Shown piece by piece: positions 35,801-50,800 of a stretch of DNA of 64,000 nt. The DNA comes from Zerene cesonia (lineage: Eukaryota > Arthropoda > Insecta > Lepidoptera > Pieridae): positions 1,984,001-2,048,000 of the forward strand of contig NW_024045134.1 of assembly GCF_012273895.1 (NCBI RefSeq), in the 5' to 3' direction. A program made the translations under genes and the position numbers. Numbering within the stretch: position 1 is the stretch's first letter; each line of letters begins with the position of its first letter. The notes beneath the pieces are model-generated. The model was not told the DNA's origin, did no database searches, and worked only from the letters and a program-made list of their open reading frames with translations.

Positions 35801-38800
35801 CATATATCTCCACACGTATACATAGATGCGTTCCAGGCTCTATTATTGATGACATTCAGGACTCTAGGTCCGTATTGGTACCTGACACGCTTGCGCATTA
35901 GATTATGCAGGCTATTGGATAGCAGTCAGGTGCCTAGAATTGGCTATTGATCGATTGCATCGCAGGCTGGGGCAGGGGCGAATCCATTTCAAGGTCACTG
36001 CTTGTTCGGTTGATGGAAAATTTGCATAGCTTGCTACACTCACGCAAATCACTATATAGTATAAAACATAGCCGTTATTTTTTGTCCCTATGTATGCTTA
36101 AATCTTTAAAACTAAGTAACGGATTTTGATAGTTTTTTTTAAATAGATAGAGTGATTCAAGAGTAAGGTTTATATGTAGAATAACATCTATTAAACTATT
36201 ACTCTGAATTTAAGCGTCCGAAGCCGCGGGCTAAATCTTACAATAATAAAGTTTAGTCGTACTAACCGCCTGTAATTTACCGAAATAAAATGTTACCTAC
36301 ATATGCAGCTATTGCATCTAAGTCTTATGTACGTGTACATTAGAAAGATAGAAGAAAGAATGTTTATATAACACCACATAATAAGGTTGGCGTGATGTTT
36401 ACAACACGATTAATAAATAGATAATCCTTATAGCTAATCAGTGTAGCGCTAAAAGGGGTAACTACTTCATATTATGCTACACGTAATGCGCCGGATTCGA
36501 CCGCCTCCTTGGTACAGTGGTTAACGCCTGAGCGTAGAATCCAGGGGTCCTGGGTTCGAATCCCAAAAAAAATGTCTCCGCCTTGCAGGACACAGAAGGC
36601 TGATCACCTACTTGTCCATAAAGAAAGTCGATCAGTGTTACAGATGAATATCAACCGCCCCCTACCCCACTACCCCTACACGGGACTTCACCTATTTAAA
36701 ACATCCTTGTGCAATTACTTTGGTTGTTTACTTCTACACATTTCTTGCAGTCCAGCTAACAAACAAACGTTCGCACATTCACAACATAAAATATCATACG
36801 ATTGTTTTGTAGCAGCTCGTTAGAAATTCACAATTTATCGCCACTTCGTAGCGTACAATGCAGACACAAATCATCTATACTAGTACTCAATTATTATATA
36901 TGACATAATTGCTTTAGACAAATCACACTTTACTATACCAATGTCGCCTACATTGTGTTGCCAAATTATTGTTATTTGTTTCATCTAATCTTAACTGCAT
37001 AGTATAAAGCAAACTCGCTACCCGCGTCTGTCCCTATGTATACATACATAAATGCTTTTGATCTCTAAAAATGCACAACGGATTTTGATGGATTTTTTTT
37101 TAATAGTTAGTGATACAAGAGGAAGTTTTATATGTATAATAACAATTATTAATCTTACTCTAAGTCCGAATTTAACGCGTGCGAAGTCGCGCGCAAAAGC
37201 TAGTAATTTTTAAAACACGGCTAAAACATGGCGTACAGATAGCTAGATACCATGATGCAGACGACCGCTAAGAAAGATTTTGACAAATTCTACGAAAAAA
37301 AACAAACCTAAAATGAAACGGGCAATGAACGTCTGCACCGTGAAAATTTCTTACGACCACTCGGACGATAACTTTCATTATTATGAACGAATTTTTTAAC
37401 ATTTACGGCATCAAACATTTATCTCTTGCACTCGTTCAATCGTATTCCGTCCGTACAACGCGATGATGATGCAATATTGTTTTTTCGTTTAACTTACGAG
37501 ACTGAGAATCGAATTGCGATCACCACCGTCTCTCATCTCCGTTACGTGACAAATGTTTGGGCGAAATACAAAATCGAAAACGTAGGTAAACTCTACTCTA
37601 TAGTCTATACTAATATATTATTAGCAATCAGAGCTTCAAATGTTTTGAAACAACAAATACTAGACAAATTTGACAAGTCCATAGACACTCGATCATAACC
37701 CTGAGGTTTATTTATATAATTATTTATGAACACCTAGCTAAACTGCACTAACCGCCACCTTTGTACAGTGGTTAACAGGCGAGTGTAGAACCGAGGGACA
37801 TGTTAGACAATTAAATAAATTACAACAATAATAACAATTACTTTAAACAAATCTCGTAATGAATACCTACAGCAGATTAGCTCATGGATTTATATTAAAC
37901 TAACGGTCCGCCCCGGCTCCGCCCGTGGTACATATATAGCCTTTACTTTACCTTAGCCTTCCTCAATAAATCGGCTATCTAACACTGAAAGAATTTTTCA
38001 AATCGGACCAATAAATAGTTCCTGAGATTAGTTCTTTCAAACAAATAAACTCTTCAGCTTTATAATATTAGTATAGTATAGATTTAATGAGAGAATTTTG
38101 ATTAAAATTTTTATAACAATTGCATCGCGTCTATATAAGTATCCTTGATATAGAAACTTAAAACAACTACATCCTATCCTACTAATATTATAAATGCGAA
38201 AGTTTCTAAAGATGTGTGTGTGTTTGTTGCTCTATCACGCAAAAACTACTGAACCGATTGCAATAACATTTGGTACGAAGACTGCTGGACAACTGGAATA
38301 ACATATAGGCAACTTTTTATCCCGATATTCCTACGGGATACGGACTTACGCCGGTGAAACCGCGGGGCGCAGCTAGTATTTTATAATTACGCTTAATGCA
38401 ATGTCATGATTACTATGTGTAAGACATAGAATTGTATTGTTCTCTTAAAATTTTGAAAATATTCCGTACACCTCACTTGTTTTGTACATAATGAACGAAA
38501 ATAATACGATGGTAATTATTAAAAATAAGGAAAATAATGCGATCCGTTCCGGTTTCACGCGCGGTAAGTTTTTTCTCTCCATACGAACCTTCCTTCTGTT
38601 CCATTTTAATGCAAAAACGTTAAAAACTATTGTCGAAATTATACGTTTAGCAACCCATTTATATATAAGATGATCTAGCTGTCTTGCCTTTACCATACCT
38701 TAATGTAAAACGGGAATTCATTCGAGTTGTGAGGGCCTGTTTAAAGGGAGGAAATCCCGGGAGAATTTTGTTTAAATGCCAGAATAATATTATACGGTAA

Positions 38801-41800
38801 ACTTGCGGATAAATAAAGAATTTAGTTCAATCGCAGTGTTATGTATTACAACAAATAAATAAAGAGTTTAGTTCAATCAGTTCAGTGTTATGCACTCATA
38901 GGATGGGAGTTAAGCACACTTCGGCACGAATTGGGCCAGCTCGCACCGGGGAGGGTATCACACCCCCAAAAAAGATCGATGGCAAATAGAAACATACTAA
39001 TGTGTTTCGTTCGGTGAGTGGGGGACCTGGAGTGATTTCCTTCAGTATATCTTTCTATCTATTATCCGTTAAAGTTGGCCATCCATTTTCACAGGCATAG
39101 CCTCTACAAATTTGTATGGGCCGTGGTAGCTACTTCACAAGCCATCACGCGACCCACCAGCTTAGCCTTAGCCAGCTATCACAAAAAAAAACTCGATTCC
39201 CACAACACACCCAACAGGTAGTTCTCATTACATGCGATACACGGAAGCGAACACGCGGCTCAATGGAGGCAATTAATTCCGCCGACTACCCGCATTCCTG
39301 CTACTCGCTATTGGTGTTAATGGCCGCCGCGTACGGCCGTGCTTCTAAGAGCCGCCCCGCTGTCATGTGTTTGACGTTACATACCGTCAGGTTGTGCCTA
39401 TTGGCTATATGGGCTATTTGGGGTATTTACATACAAATACAACGTAAGGAAAAAGGTTTTGCTAAATTGAATTACGGCTAAGCCAGAAAAAAACATTAGT
39501 TGTCTCTTTTTCGCGATAATTGAATCCCGCCTTCTTACTTTAACGTCTAATCGTAATGCTATTTATGTGTGCGTTATGTGTATATTTTGAAGATCATGCT
39601 TACCTACCAGAGTCGGGCAATTACCTTAATTTCGTGCTGTTATTCTGCAGCGTGTACAACATATTTATAACGTGAAAACCATCGTAGGATTAGCGTAGGA
39701 TGGAAAATGTAATATGTGTAAAATTGTTAATCGATTAAAGATATTTCATTGGTAAAAATAAATATAATAGGTACACATAATTCTCCGTCGTTATAATTCA
39801 AGCTTCTCATTCATCGAATTACATAGTATTTTTGCGATTAAGTTTACTATTAGTAGGAATAAGTAGCATTTAACATTTTGGTTTATATATTCGTGAATAT
39901 ATGAATATATTAAATATTTTCAATTTCAATAAAAACTAAAATATCCACTGTCAGAACTAGAACAAGTTTAGGGATGCACCAGATTTTAAATAGAAAAAGA
40001 ATCACCCAGTCGAAAGGCCTCGAAAAACAATAAAAAATACAGCGAATTGATAACTTCCTCCTTTTTTGAAATCGTTTGAAAACATATTTATATTTCACGA
40101 AATACAACCAACGCACCGGCCAAAAATATCGTCAATTTAGACTAACATATGTAGGCTACCTTTTATTCGAGTACCAACCAAGCGAAGACAGACACCAAAT
40201 GCAGAATATATCACAATTAGCCGACCTAACTCATTAAGACACAACGGCCACTTGTATCTTGTGACACTTCAAGTGGAAAGTTGAAGAATGTAGCGAAAAA
40301 CACCGCTAGAATCACTGGAGAAATCCACCGACCAACACGACCCAACCCCAAGGGCCCCGATGGCTAAACACGGCAATATTTATTACCCACGTGTGTTCCC
40401 ACGTATGTGTGCCAGACGTTTCTTGGGTCTAGTCTCAGCCCGCTAACCCGGTGGCCTAGCACACTTGCGAATGGGTTTTTATCTGACACCCGCTACTGAT
40501 TGCGCTCGTGACATTTGCGCTGGAATGTTCTGATGTTTTCTATTGGTACATTGATTTTATTTTAGCGCGTATTCTTGGAACTGCTCGTGATTGAGTTATT
40601 AACGGTGAGATTTTTGTTTCACAAAACCACACAATATAATGTCCAGTATCAGAAAAGACAGTATCAAAGTATGAATTTTAGCCATTATTTTAAGTCACCC
40701 AGTTAAACACTAACACGCTTATATCATCTTTATATGTATGGTTGTATGTAAACGACGTCTTTAGACCTGATTTTGACCTGCTTTTAAAGGACATATTAGG
40801 TAAATCATAATTTGTACACATATGAAGCATCGGTGATAATACCTACATTATTATCCTGAAAAGATCGTCAGGATTTAATAATTTCATTAGGTTTTTTTTT
40901 GTCTTAGCGGGCAACTGAGCGTATTTTCCGCCCAGTATTTTTTTACAAAAACCCACATCCAAATGGGATGACACTTTCGTGTCTTGAAGATGATAACTCA
41001 ATAACTTGCATTTCAAAGGGGATGAGAGTTTTAATAAACTGCTTGAAACCTTTGCAGCACGTACTTAATTTTTGAGATATTCCGACCATAACAAGTATGG
41101 TCAACGTCTGTGGGGTAGAATAATGCATACAGCGTAATTGTTTTTAAATCGTGAAAGCGAGCATGCGTGGCGAGCGAACTAATTGTAAGTGTGTCAAGAA
41201 TCCAAGATAGAGCCGATCGACTGGTGATTTATGAATGAAGACATGTACTCGGCTTGTTGATTTATGTTTATTTATTGTCACTTTTTATGGAGAATAGAAA
41301 ATACTTCCGAAGTTATGGCCATTTCGAATGTCTCGCGTGGTATATCCGTTCGCTGATGGATGATTTTTTTATCTGTTTAAAAAAAAAAACAAGTCAAGAA
41401 CCTCTTGTCGTTTCTCGGAATGATTACAATATATTACAATCCAGAGGAACAGGTACAAGTCAAAGCAAAACAATTTTTAGTTTAACATTTGGAGCACATT
41501 TTCAACCGACTTCAAAAAAGGAGGAGGTCCTCAATGTTAATTTTCACAAAAACCAGACGACTATTTCGACCACGGACTCATTTTTTATGGTAGATTGGGC
41601 AACTGGTGGTGGTTAGCCCGATGGTAAGTGATTTTCCCGCTCATGAACATTTGCAGAGAGCCTCAGCAAACGCATTGCCTGCTTTTAAGCGATCGGGTAA
41701 AGTATTGACGTCGCGAATAAAGCGATGGAGAGTAAAAGGATATAGACTCCCCGAATCTCCGAACGGAACAGCAATGGTCTACTATTTAACGCTGATCTTC

Positions 41801-44800
41801 TGTGGGGGTGTGGCACCTTCCCCAGAGCTAGCCGATTCGCGGCAAGGCGTGCCCCACTCCCACATTGCTCTGTCAACTCGGTGAACATTTAAATAGGAAA
41901 TAGCGTCATTCGCGGCAGAAGCAAATGAAAACAACACTATCACACGGACGCCGCTATCGGGCGAACAGTTTAAGCGAACACCAAAGCATCATACGGAAGT
42001 GCGCCCTATCTGTTTGCTGCACAGAAATTGGGACGGTGGTGATGCAACCTTATCTCGCGGAGCCATCGTGTACACGATGAATAAAATAACGATACGAGAT
42101 GTTGTAAACGCGAAACGATGAACGTGGTTGTTCGATGCACTTGCAAGCTGCACTGCGATCTTGCGGATGTACGCGTCATTCGTTGATGATCAGAGAAAGA
42201 GAGAAAAAAATTAATAAAAAAAAAACAGATAGGAAAACATAAATGAAATATAGAACAAACGGAAAGCGATTAAAATTAGAATAACAAAAAATAATACAAA
42301 TATATAATAAAACCTAATAAGAAAAAGAAAGAATATGACTAAAATTACTTTAAGAATATTTATAGGCATAGTTTTGAGACGCCTTTATTTAAAATACTTT
42401 AAAAAATTTATCATAATACTACATTAACTTGAAAATATGAAGTGAAACACTTTTTAAATTACTTTAAAAACATTAACTCGTTTTTGATTTTTTGCCTAGC
42501 CAGTCAGTGTGTCACTGAATAAAATTGAGCCAATCTTCACTTTCGCTTCGATAATATCAAAATTATACCAATTTTCATATTCTTCGGATTTACTGAGAAT
42601 AAATGATTACCTGAAACAAAAAAACATAATAATTAATTAAGGTTTGTAATGTTTAAAAACATATCAAATAATTCCTAATGGAATACAAAGATTAGACAAT
42701 TCTATTTTAATTCAATATCTTTTACCAAAAAAACTAAACCCCTTCAAATTGTCAGGACTAGACCAAATTCAAATGGGACCACATGGTAGGCACCACCATT
42801 CAAATAAAGAAAAATATAAATTATAAAAATCGGTTCACCCAGTGATAAGATATGAGGCACCAAACGTAAAAAATTTAACAGTCAATAAATAGAAAACAAA
42901 TAAATTGACAACCTCCTCCTCTTTTTGAAGTCGGTTGAAAATTAAAATTCTACCAGAGACGTTATAGACGAATGAGAATAGATGAAGTCCAATAAAAAAA
43001 CGTACTGAAAATCAGTGCTGTCAAGGAGACAGATTTTCCGAGGCGTATCAAACAGATGATACACATAGTTTTAGAGTCGATTAATTGAAATATTTATGTT
43101 TGTTCCCTATGCGTTTGTTATATCATATTTCTTTCCCTTTTTTAGCAGAAACATCACCATGCTTCAAGGCATTAAGTAAGATAAATACATGTTTGAGCAA
43201 CAAAGTTAAAGGTTCATTACTCGACGTTTCTGAGTCGATTTTAAAGTCTTTATTTAATGAGACCAAGCTTTGCAACTTACGCCTCTGAATTACAATTGAT
43301 CTAACTTATGACCAAGATTTTATTCAATCGGGCGCAGTAGTTCTTGAGATTAGCGCGTTCAAGCTAACAATAAAAAACCTCTTCAGCTTTATACATTAAG
43401 AATAGATCATGAAAAAGATGTTATAATATTTTATTGTATTGTGCAATGATAAGATCGAATAAAAAAATTTTGCGAATTGGTCGAGCCGTTCTCGAGTTTC
43501 GCTTATGTATTAAATTCGAGTATATAAATAAAAATCAATGGCCAAATATGAATTGATTTTTATTTATATACTTGGATATTATGTTTATTCCTATAATTAT
43601 TTGTTCCTAAATAAGGTTACTATGAAAAAACCTTATTTTTTTACATTAAAACATATTGTATGGAGAATGAGATAAATGTACATTAAAGATAATGTAATGA
43701 GAAATAAAAAAAATATTTGATTAAAACAGATAAGCATTAAGTGACACAAACACTTTTTATTTATGTACAAATATAATAAATTTGAATGCTATTTAATGAT
43801 GATTAAACATGCTGTAAAACCGAATTGTAACACCTTTATTATACCACTAGCTGCGTCCCGTGGACCCGCGTATGTCCGTATCCCGTAGGAATATCGGGAT
43901 AAAAATTTGCCTATATGTTATTCCAGTTATCCAGCTATCTACGTAGCAAATTTCATTGCAATCGGTTCAGTTGCTTTTGCGTGAAAGAGCAACAAACACA
44001 CACACGTCCTTATAAACTTTTGCATTTATAATATTAGTAGAAAGGAAGTAGGAAAGGATAGAATGTATACTTGCCAATAAATTAATTATGATTATGAGAC
44101 ATAAAATGCGAAAAATTCCAGATCTCGTGAAAAGATAAATTTAACATTTAACATTTAACATAGTATTATCTTGTGTTTGATTTTACGCGAATAATATACA
44201 TTTAGAAATTGAAGACATTTTATTCGGATTTTAAACGCGATTTATTCATTATATTATAAACCCGACGTTTCAAACACTTTACAGCGAGCGCGGTCTCAGT
44301 CTCCCCGTGACCACATTAAATAGTGGATATATCACTTAACATAAACAAATAACAATTTCGGTTGTGAGGTGTCACCCTAAAAAAAAACAGCTGACACAAA
44401 TGTGTGCATTGTTTTCATCTAAGCCGTGACCCCTTCACGCCAAATCCACACGACCATTTCAACGTTTGACACACTAACACTCAAATCCGTTTACAAACTT
44501 TCACATTCATAATGTGGTAGATTAATACATCGCAGTGTTGCATCATCATTTTCTTTTACATTTTAAAGTGGAGAGAAGATAAAGATATTTAAGCCCGACT
44601 GAGATTTTAAATTTCGCAGTAATCCGTGAAATGTAAGGAATATTTCTATTTACAGTCGGGGAAAAATTAATTTAAATTAAACATGATAAGCGTTATATAC
44701 ATTTTTTTTATCCAAATCCTACTTCCTACTATCCTACTAATCCTACTAATATTATAAATGCGAAAGTTTGTAAGGATGTGTGTGTGTTTGTTGCTTTTTC

Positions 44801-47800
44801 ACGCAAAAACTACTGAGTTGATTGCAATGAAATTGACTGGACTGGAATAACATATAGGCAACTTTTTATCCCGATATTCCTACGGGATACAGACTTACAC
44901 GGGTGAAACCGCGGGGCGCAGCTAATATGAAATAATAGCATGTATATTCTAGACATAGTTATCAGCAAAAATAAGACATGAGCAGGATAAGAATTCCAGG
45001 ACGTGGCAAATGCATTTTCAAAATCTTTAAATGCAGTAGGTACTGTTTCTTTTTAAAAATAAATTAATGTTTCCTTGCTGTAAAATTTGCTATCTCCAGT
45101 ATTTCAAGCACTTTTCCATAATTGCACACCAAAACACTTTCGTCCCGTATAACTCAGTACTATCGCCCCCCAAAAGAAAACTACCCACATTTATAAAACA
45201 ATGTAAACATAGATACGTCACCTAAATCCATTGTCTCAACCAACAATAACGAGAGATTATCCAAGTCTATACGTATCGCATTAATATAAAAGGTCGTGTT
45301 GACGCAAGCCAGCGAAAGTGAAATCGTTAAGGCGACAACACTTTCATTGGAGATTGACAATTCTTGCGAATGCTAAAAAGTAGGCCCCGTGCCGTGTCAT
45401 TTTCTAAAAGTCGTTGTAGCGAGTATCAAGTTATATATTTTATTCAAATTAGTTATATATGTTTATTTAAATTATTCAGTCTACTGTGATTCAGTGAACT
45501 AGTTTCATCTTGACGATAAACACTCACAAATGACGATTTCTAAAGTTTCATTTATATCCCTAAGCAAGATCATGAAGGACAGATTAATTTTAGACATAAC
45601 AACTCTACGTAGACTTAGAATTATTTTGAGTATCTCTTCAACATGTAATTGCTTCGTTCATCATATTATTTTTGCGTCTGCGCCAGAAGCTAGTGTTTTC
45701 GAGCGTCTTCAGGAGTTTATCTACCCAATTATTATCGCTTGACCTCACCGACCGCTCCCCCGCCCCCCCAAATTTACCCACATCGCGTATTTCTTCTCAT
45801 TTTCGACGGCACACATCCGACCGACCGGCACTTAACGCGAGCCCAGTGAAGTGAAAATCACCTTGAAAGCGAAAGGCCGAGTCACATGGCTGTCCAACCG
45901 CCGCGACCAGTTTATCGAAATCTGATGAAAGTGCGTTGGTGTTAGATTGTGATGAATGGACTAGCCTACTTTGGCGGCGTGCCGCAGTGCACGGGGAAAT
46001 GTTGGGCGGAATTCATTGCGTGCTCGGGGTGTAGTATGCAGCTTAATTTTCATTGTCAGTGTTGGGTGTTGGTGGTTCGCCCGAGAGTAAGCTATCACTA
46101 GTGCCCATGAGCATTAGCTGAGGTAGGGCCTCTACAAATGCTTTTAATGGGTAATGTAAGAGAGAATTGTCAAAAAAGGAATAAAAAGAATGAAGGGTGA
46201 GGAAAATGGATATGGGCCTACGGCTCTCTGTGTCAAAGTTCAATTTCATTTAACAGCAATGTTCTATATATAATACGATTTTTAGATGAGTAAAATATAC
46301 GTACAAATAAGACATGACAGAAACTTAAAAAAATGAATATCAAGGGTTATTCATGCCTACATCAACATCACTATAACATGAATATATTAATAACATAATG
46401 TAAAAATAAAAAAATAGTTTTAGATACATTAGAAAGTCTGTTACATCAAAGCAGAAAGCAAAATATAAGTTTATTTTGGTGTAAGGTCTGCAATCGACCT
46501 TACTTACACCTCTCCAAATGTTCATGGGCGGTGGTAGCGCTTACCATCAGGCGACCCACCAGCTCCATTGCCGACTATGACAAAAAAAAGAATTTATATC
46601 ATTCATGATTATATCTTATGGAAAAAGCATATAAATTGAAGTAATATATTATGTATAATGGTGTCTTAATAATATAAATCCGAGGGTTCGCAAAAACATG
46701 GAGATGCTTTACGTTTGAATACATTACATCTTCACTCGTTTTTGGGTAGGGAACTGTCAAAGACAAAAAAAATTTCCACCATAATAGTCACCGCCCTCCC
46801 TCAGAGGGAGGCACCACTCCAGATTCAAAAACGTGATCAAATGACAACAATTTCCTATCAAATACGAAATGGATAACATCAATCGATTGAAAACCGACGG
46901 AGTTATCGAATAAAAAAGCCAAAAAAGCATGCGAATCGAGAACCACGCTAATTTTTGGAAAAGAAACGTTGAAAAGAGGATGAGACATCTATAGGATAAG
47001 CCCAGAACTTTACGATATAACGCGATTGCCTCTTTATATCCTATCCTACTAATATTAAAAATGCGAAAGTTTGTAAGGATGTGTGTGTGTTTGTTATTCT
47101 TTCACGCAAAAACTACTGAACCGATTGCATTTAAATTTTCTACGTAGACAGCTGGATAACTGGAATAACATATAGGCAACTTTTATTCCGCTATTCCTAC
47201 GGGATACGGACTTACGCGGGTGAAACCGCGGGGCGCAGCTAGTGAACTATAATTTTCTTCTTCACATTACGCAACAAAAAAAATCTTATCCCCAAACAAA
47301 ATTTAAATTCTATACCAGCCATACATATATGGAGCAAAGCAAAACAAACTATGAAGTGTTTTTACATCTACATAGACCGTTTCATATTTCACCCGTAACT
47401 AACTCTAAACATGGAATCGGAGTCTATATACATACAACATACAATAATATAACACACCACTCTTCCGTTCGACCAATTGACTTCAGTTGTCTCTTTTACG
47501 CTCAGGATAATTGAATCATGCCATCTTACTTTGACGACTAATCAAATGAAGTCTGATATTGCAATAAAGTTATTATGCCTGCGTAAGTGTGCCTTGTTTA
47601 AGATCGAATGTTGTGTTGGTAACCTATCTACACCTATGTACTTATATATCAAGTTCAACACATAACACAGGGAGATTCAATAATTCTTTCAAAAGAAAGG
47701 CAACCAGAGCAAAACAGTTACTATTTCACTGGTTATATTACTTGAGATCATAGTTAGACTATGTTGCATTCAACCAAACTTGGTCACGATCGTGAAGATC

Positions 47801-50800
47801 ATCATCATCAGCCCATATATGTTCCCAGTGCTGGGACATAGGCCTCCTATGAGGGTTCAGGCCATAATCTACCACGCTGGCCAAATGAGTTGGCAGATGT
47901 CACATGTCGTCGAGCTTTTTGATTCTTGGACATGCCGGCTTCCTCACGATGTTTTCCTTCACCATTTTAAGCAGTGTTATCCACACGCTCAGATTATTTG
48001 AAAAATCAATTTATTTCCTGCACGCTCGCCCAGTCTCGAACTCCGTCTTATCGATTTTGAAGTCCGACGTCCTCACCACTGAGCCACCACTGTGCCACTT
48101 AAAATAAGGACTGAGACGTTATGCCTTGGGCGTCCCGAGTGGCATCCTCTTCATCACTATATATTTTTTTTAATTTATCCTTTTCATTTTTTCGTTCTGC
48201 GAGTGACAATTTCACAAGAATACCGAGAAATTATCACAGCAAAGAGCTTAACGGTCATCACAATAACAAATCGGATGTACAGTTAATGCGAATCTGAGTA
48301 TTGGCATCGCAAAAAACGTCTGATGACGCAGTACGAAACGTTTCGCCGAGTAACACCTTATTGCTAACTGTAATGTTTGCTCATAACCGTTTGCTTATCC
48401 TCCAAAGTAAAAATTGCAAGCCCACTACTGACGTGGCTTTCGAATGCCGTTATATCTGGCAGCTAATTGATTTGGCCTACGGTGACCGCAGTTTGTTTTA
48501 AGAATTTTTTTTTTCGGTGAACACTAAACGCTTTATGTGATGTGATGCTAAAGAGCAGGATTCGCTGCAGGGGGCGCATTAGTTGATATGATTTGAGATA
48601 TGGGTAGATTTAGTTACCCTTGTATTTTGCTGGAAAATTTATATAGCATCCTCATTTATCAACAACCCAGAGATTAAAGGAAAAGGAAGGTTAATTTAAA
48701 TAAAAATATAAATACAAATCTATAGGCAACAACCCAGCTTTGTGCTGGTTTAAGAGCAGTGCTTTGAAGTACCGGTTGTGTAATAGGTCGCCCTTTTTAA
48801 ACTATGCCCCAATTTTGAGCCCTGAAAAAGCTTGGATGACACGGACGTAAAACTAAAAGGTGGTATTTTTAGAAACACTAATTACTACGAAAGTCAAAAA
48901 GCCATACGATGATCCCAACGAGAATTCATAATTCATTACCCCGACATTGCCCGGGATGACCCGTGATATAAAAGCTGTAATCCGCGGCGTCATTAAGCTA
49001 ATTTAGACTAAAATCTATCTCTGTACCAAATTTCATACAGATACGACAAGCTGCGAAAGAGTAACAAACATACATACATCCATCCATACTTACAAACTTT
49101 CGCATTCATAATATTATTAGGAAATAGGATAAATGCATATAAAATTACATTTATATGGCATATATATAGTTCAGTGAATGGGCGATAACGCCTCCATGTG
49201 GGCGCTGAAGTCATCGAGGGGGGGGCGGTGATTTGATGATCATAAATATAGTTAAAATAAATGTGCGTAAGTATATGCTTGTTCCGAATAATCGCTGTAA
49301 CGACTGAACCCCTTTTGGCAGTACTTTCACTAACAAAGCTATTGCTTTTTAAATTGAATAAGTAATTCGGACACAACTTCCTCTGTTGAATGTAAACAAA
49401 GTCACGTGGGCTTCGCTGGCAATATATTCAAATAAAACATGCCTCAACACATCAGACTACCCGCTATTTAGAAAAAAAAAGCCATCGAAAAACACATTAA
49501 CAATAGTAAAAACCAATTAAAAGCTAGCTTATTAAAAGAAGCAAAACACCAACTGAAACTGTAAAACAACATGATATAACTGTACGTATATATACTGAAC
49601 GAAATTTTCCATCAAAAACCATACGTCACGTGGACCCTTCAGCGCATGCGTGCCCAGCGGCTGCGGGGGTCAAGACGACCTGGTCCGTCCTTTACCGTTA
49701 GCGCTCAGTGGGTACCGCTAGCGATTTGCATTCGTGTGAAGGCTAACCGGCTCCGTTTTGTAATTATAACATTTGAATCTCTGTACACTCTGTGGCAAGG
49801 AACTGTCTCGTTTAACATAGGACTCTATTGGGGAAAAAGGGAAGTCCCGTGTCCCCCCCCTACTGGGGTATGGGGCAGATGATATACATCTGTTTCACTG
49901 ATCGATTATTTTCTTTATGGACAAGTAGGTGATCAGCCTTCTGTGTCCTGTCGGACCGAGACATTTTTTTTTTTATTGTCCCCACCGGGAATCGAACCCA
50001 GGACCCCTCGGTTCTACGCTCACGCGTTTACCACTGTACCAAGGAGGCGTCCTATTGGGGAAGACAAATCTAAATCTATGCTATATCATGTGAAGCTAAA
50101 TCGCGCATATGCTGGACAGATTTCAAACACCTTCGATCTCCGAGCGGTATAGGCTATAATAAAATTAATTGCCGTCTGTTAAAATTGATATACAAACATT
50201 TTACGAACCCATCATGTTTCTAGTCTCACCGAAATTGAAGTATTTGCCATACGAATCAATCAGTCATAACTTTACACAATCAGATTTTTTCAAAAATCAA
50301 CTTTATCCACCAAAAATATGATTGATATTCATTCCGCCACCTACGTACAAATATATATACTTTGTTATAATAATATAAAGCGATCAAACACATTACACAC
50401 GCTGCAGAGGTGATCGAATATTGACAGACGCCGCCTTCCGGGATCTAACGTGTGTTAAATTTAACGCGTGTTAAACAAATTTCAGTGAGACTTAAATATA
50501 TAACTACTTATTATTCTCAACCGAATGCAAAAAATATATATTTTCAATTCAATTATTTTGTTTGTGATTCTTGGTTCATATACTCTTCACTGGGTTAACC
50601 GATCTCTACGATTTTTATTATGTATGAAAGCTCTTGCTTGTAATGGGACTTCCCTGGGATGAGAATTTGATGACGGTTTGGTATTTTTTATAAAAAAATA
50701 AAGCTATAACAACCGAGTCCGGTTATATTGCGATACATAATATAATATTAAAAGTACTATTTTACTCACTACTATATAAAATTCCCGTGTCACAATGTTT

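Noticed and set aside
36509..36823. 104-codon plus-strand frame
   Set aside because: Begins inside a SINE head; spurious.
39116..39481. 121-codon plus-strand frame in APPBP2 intron 1
   Set aside because: No recognisable domain, low-complexity start and no splice or neighbour support; probably chance within repeat-rich DNA.
49008..49376. 122-codon minus-strand frame
   Set aside because: Overlaps a repeat tail (CATACTTACAAACTTTCGCAT) and has no protein-like composition.
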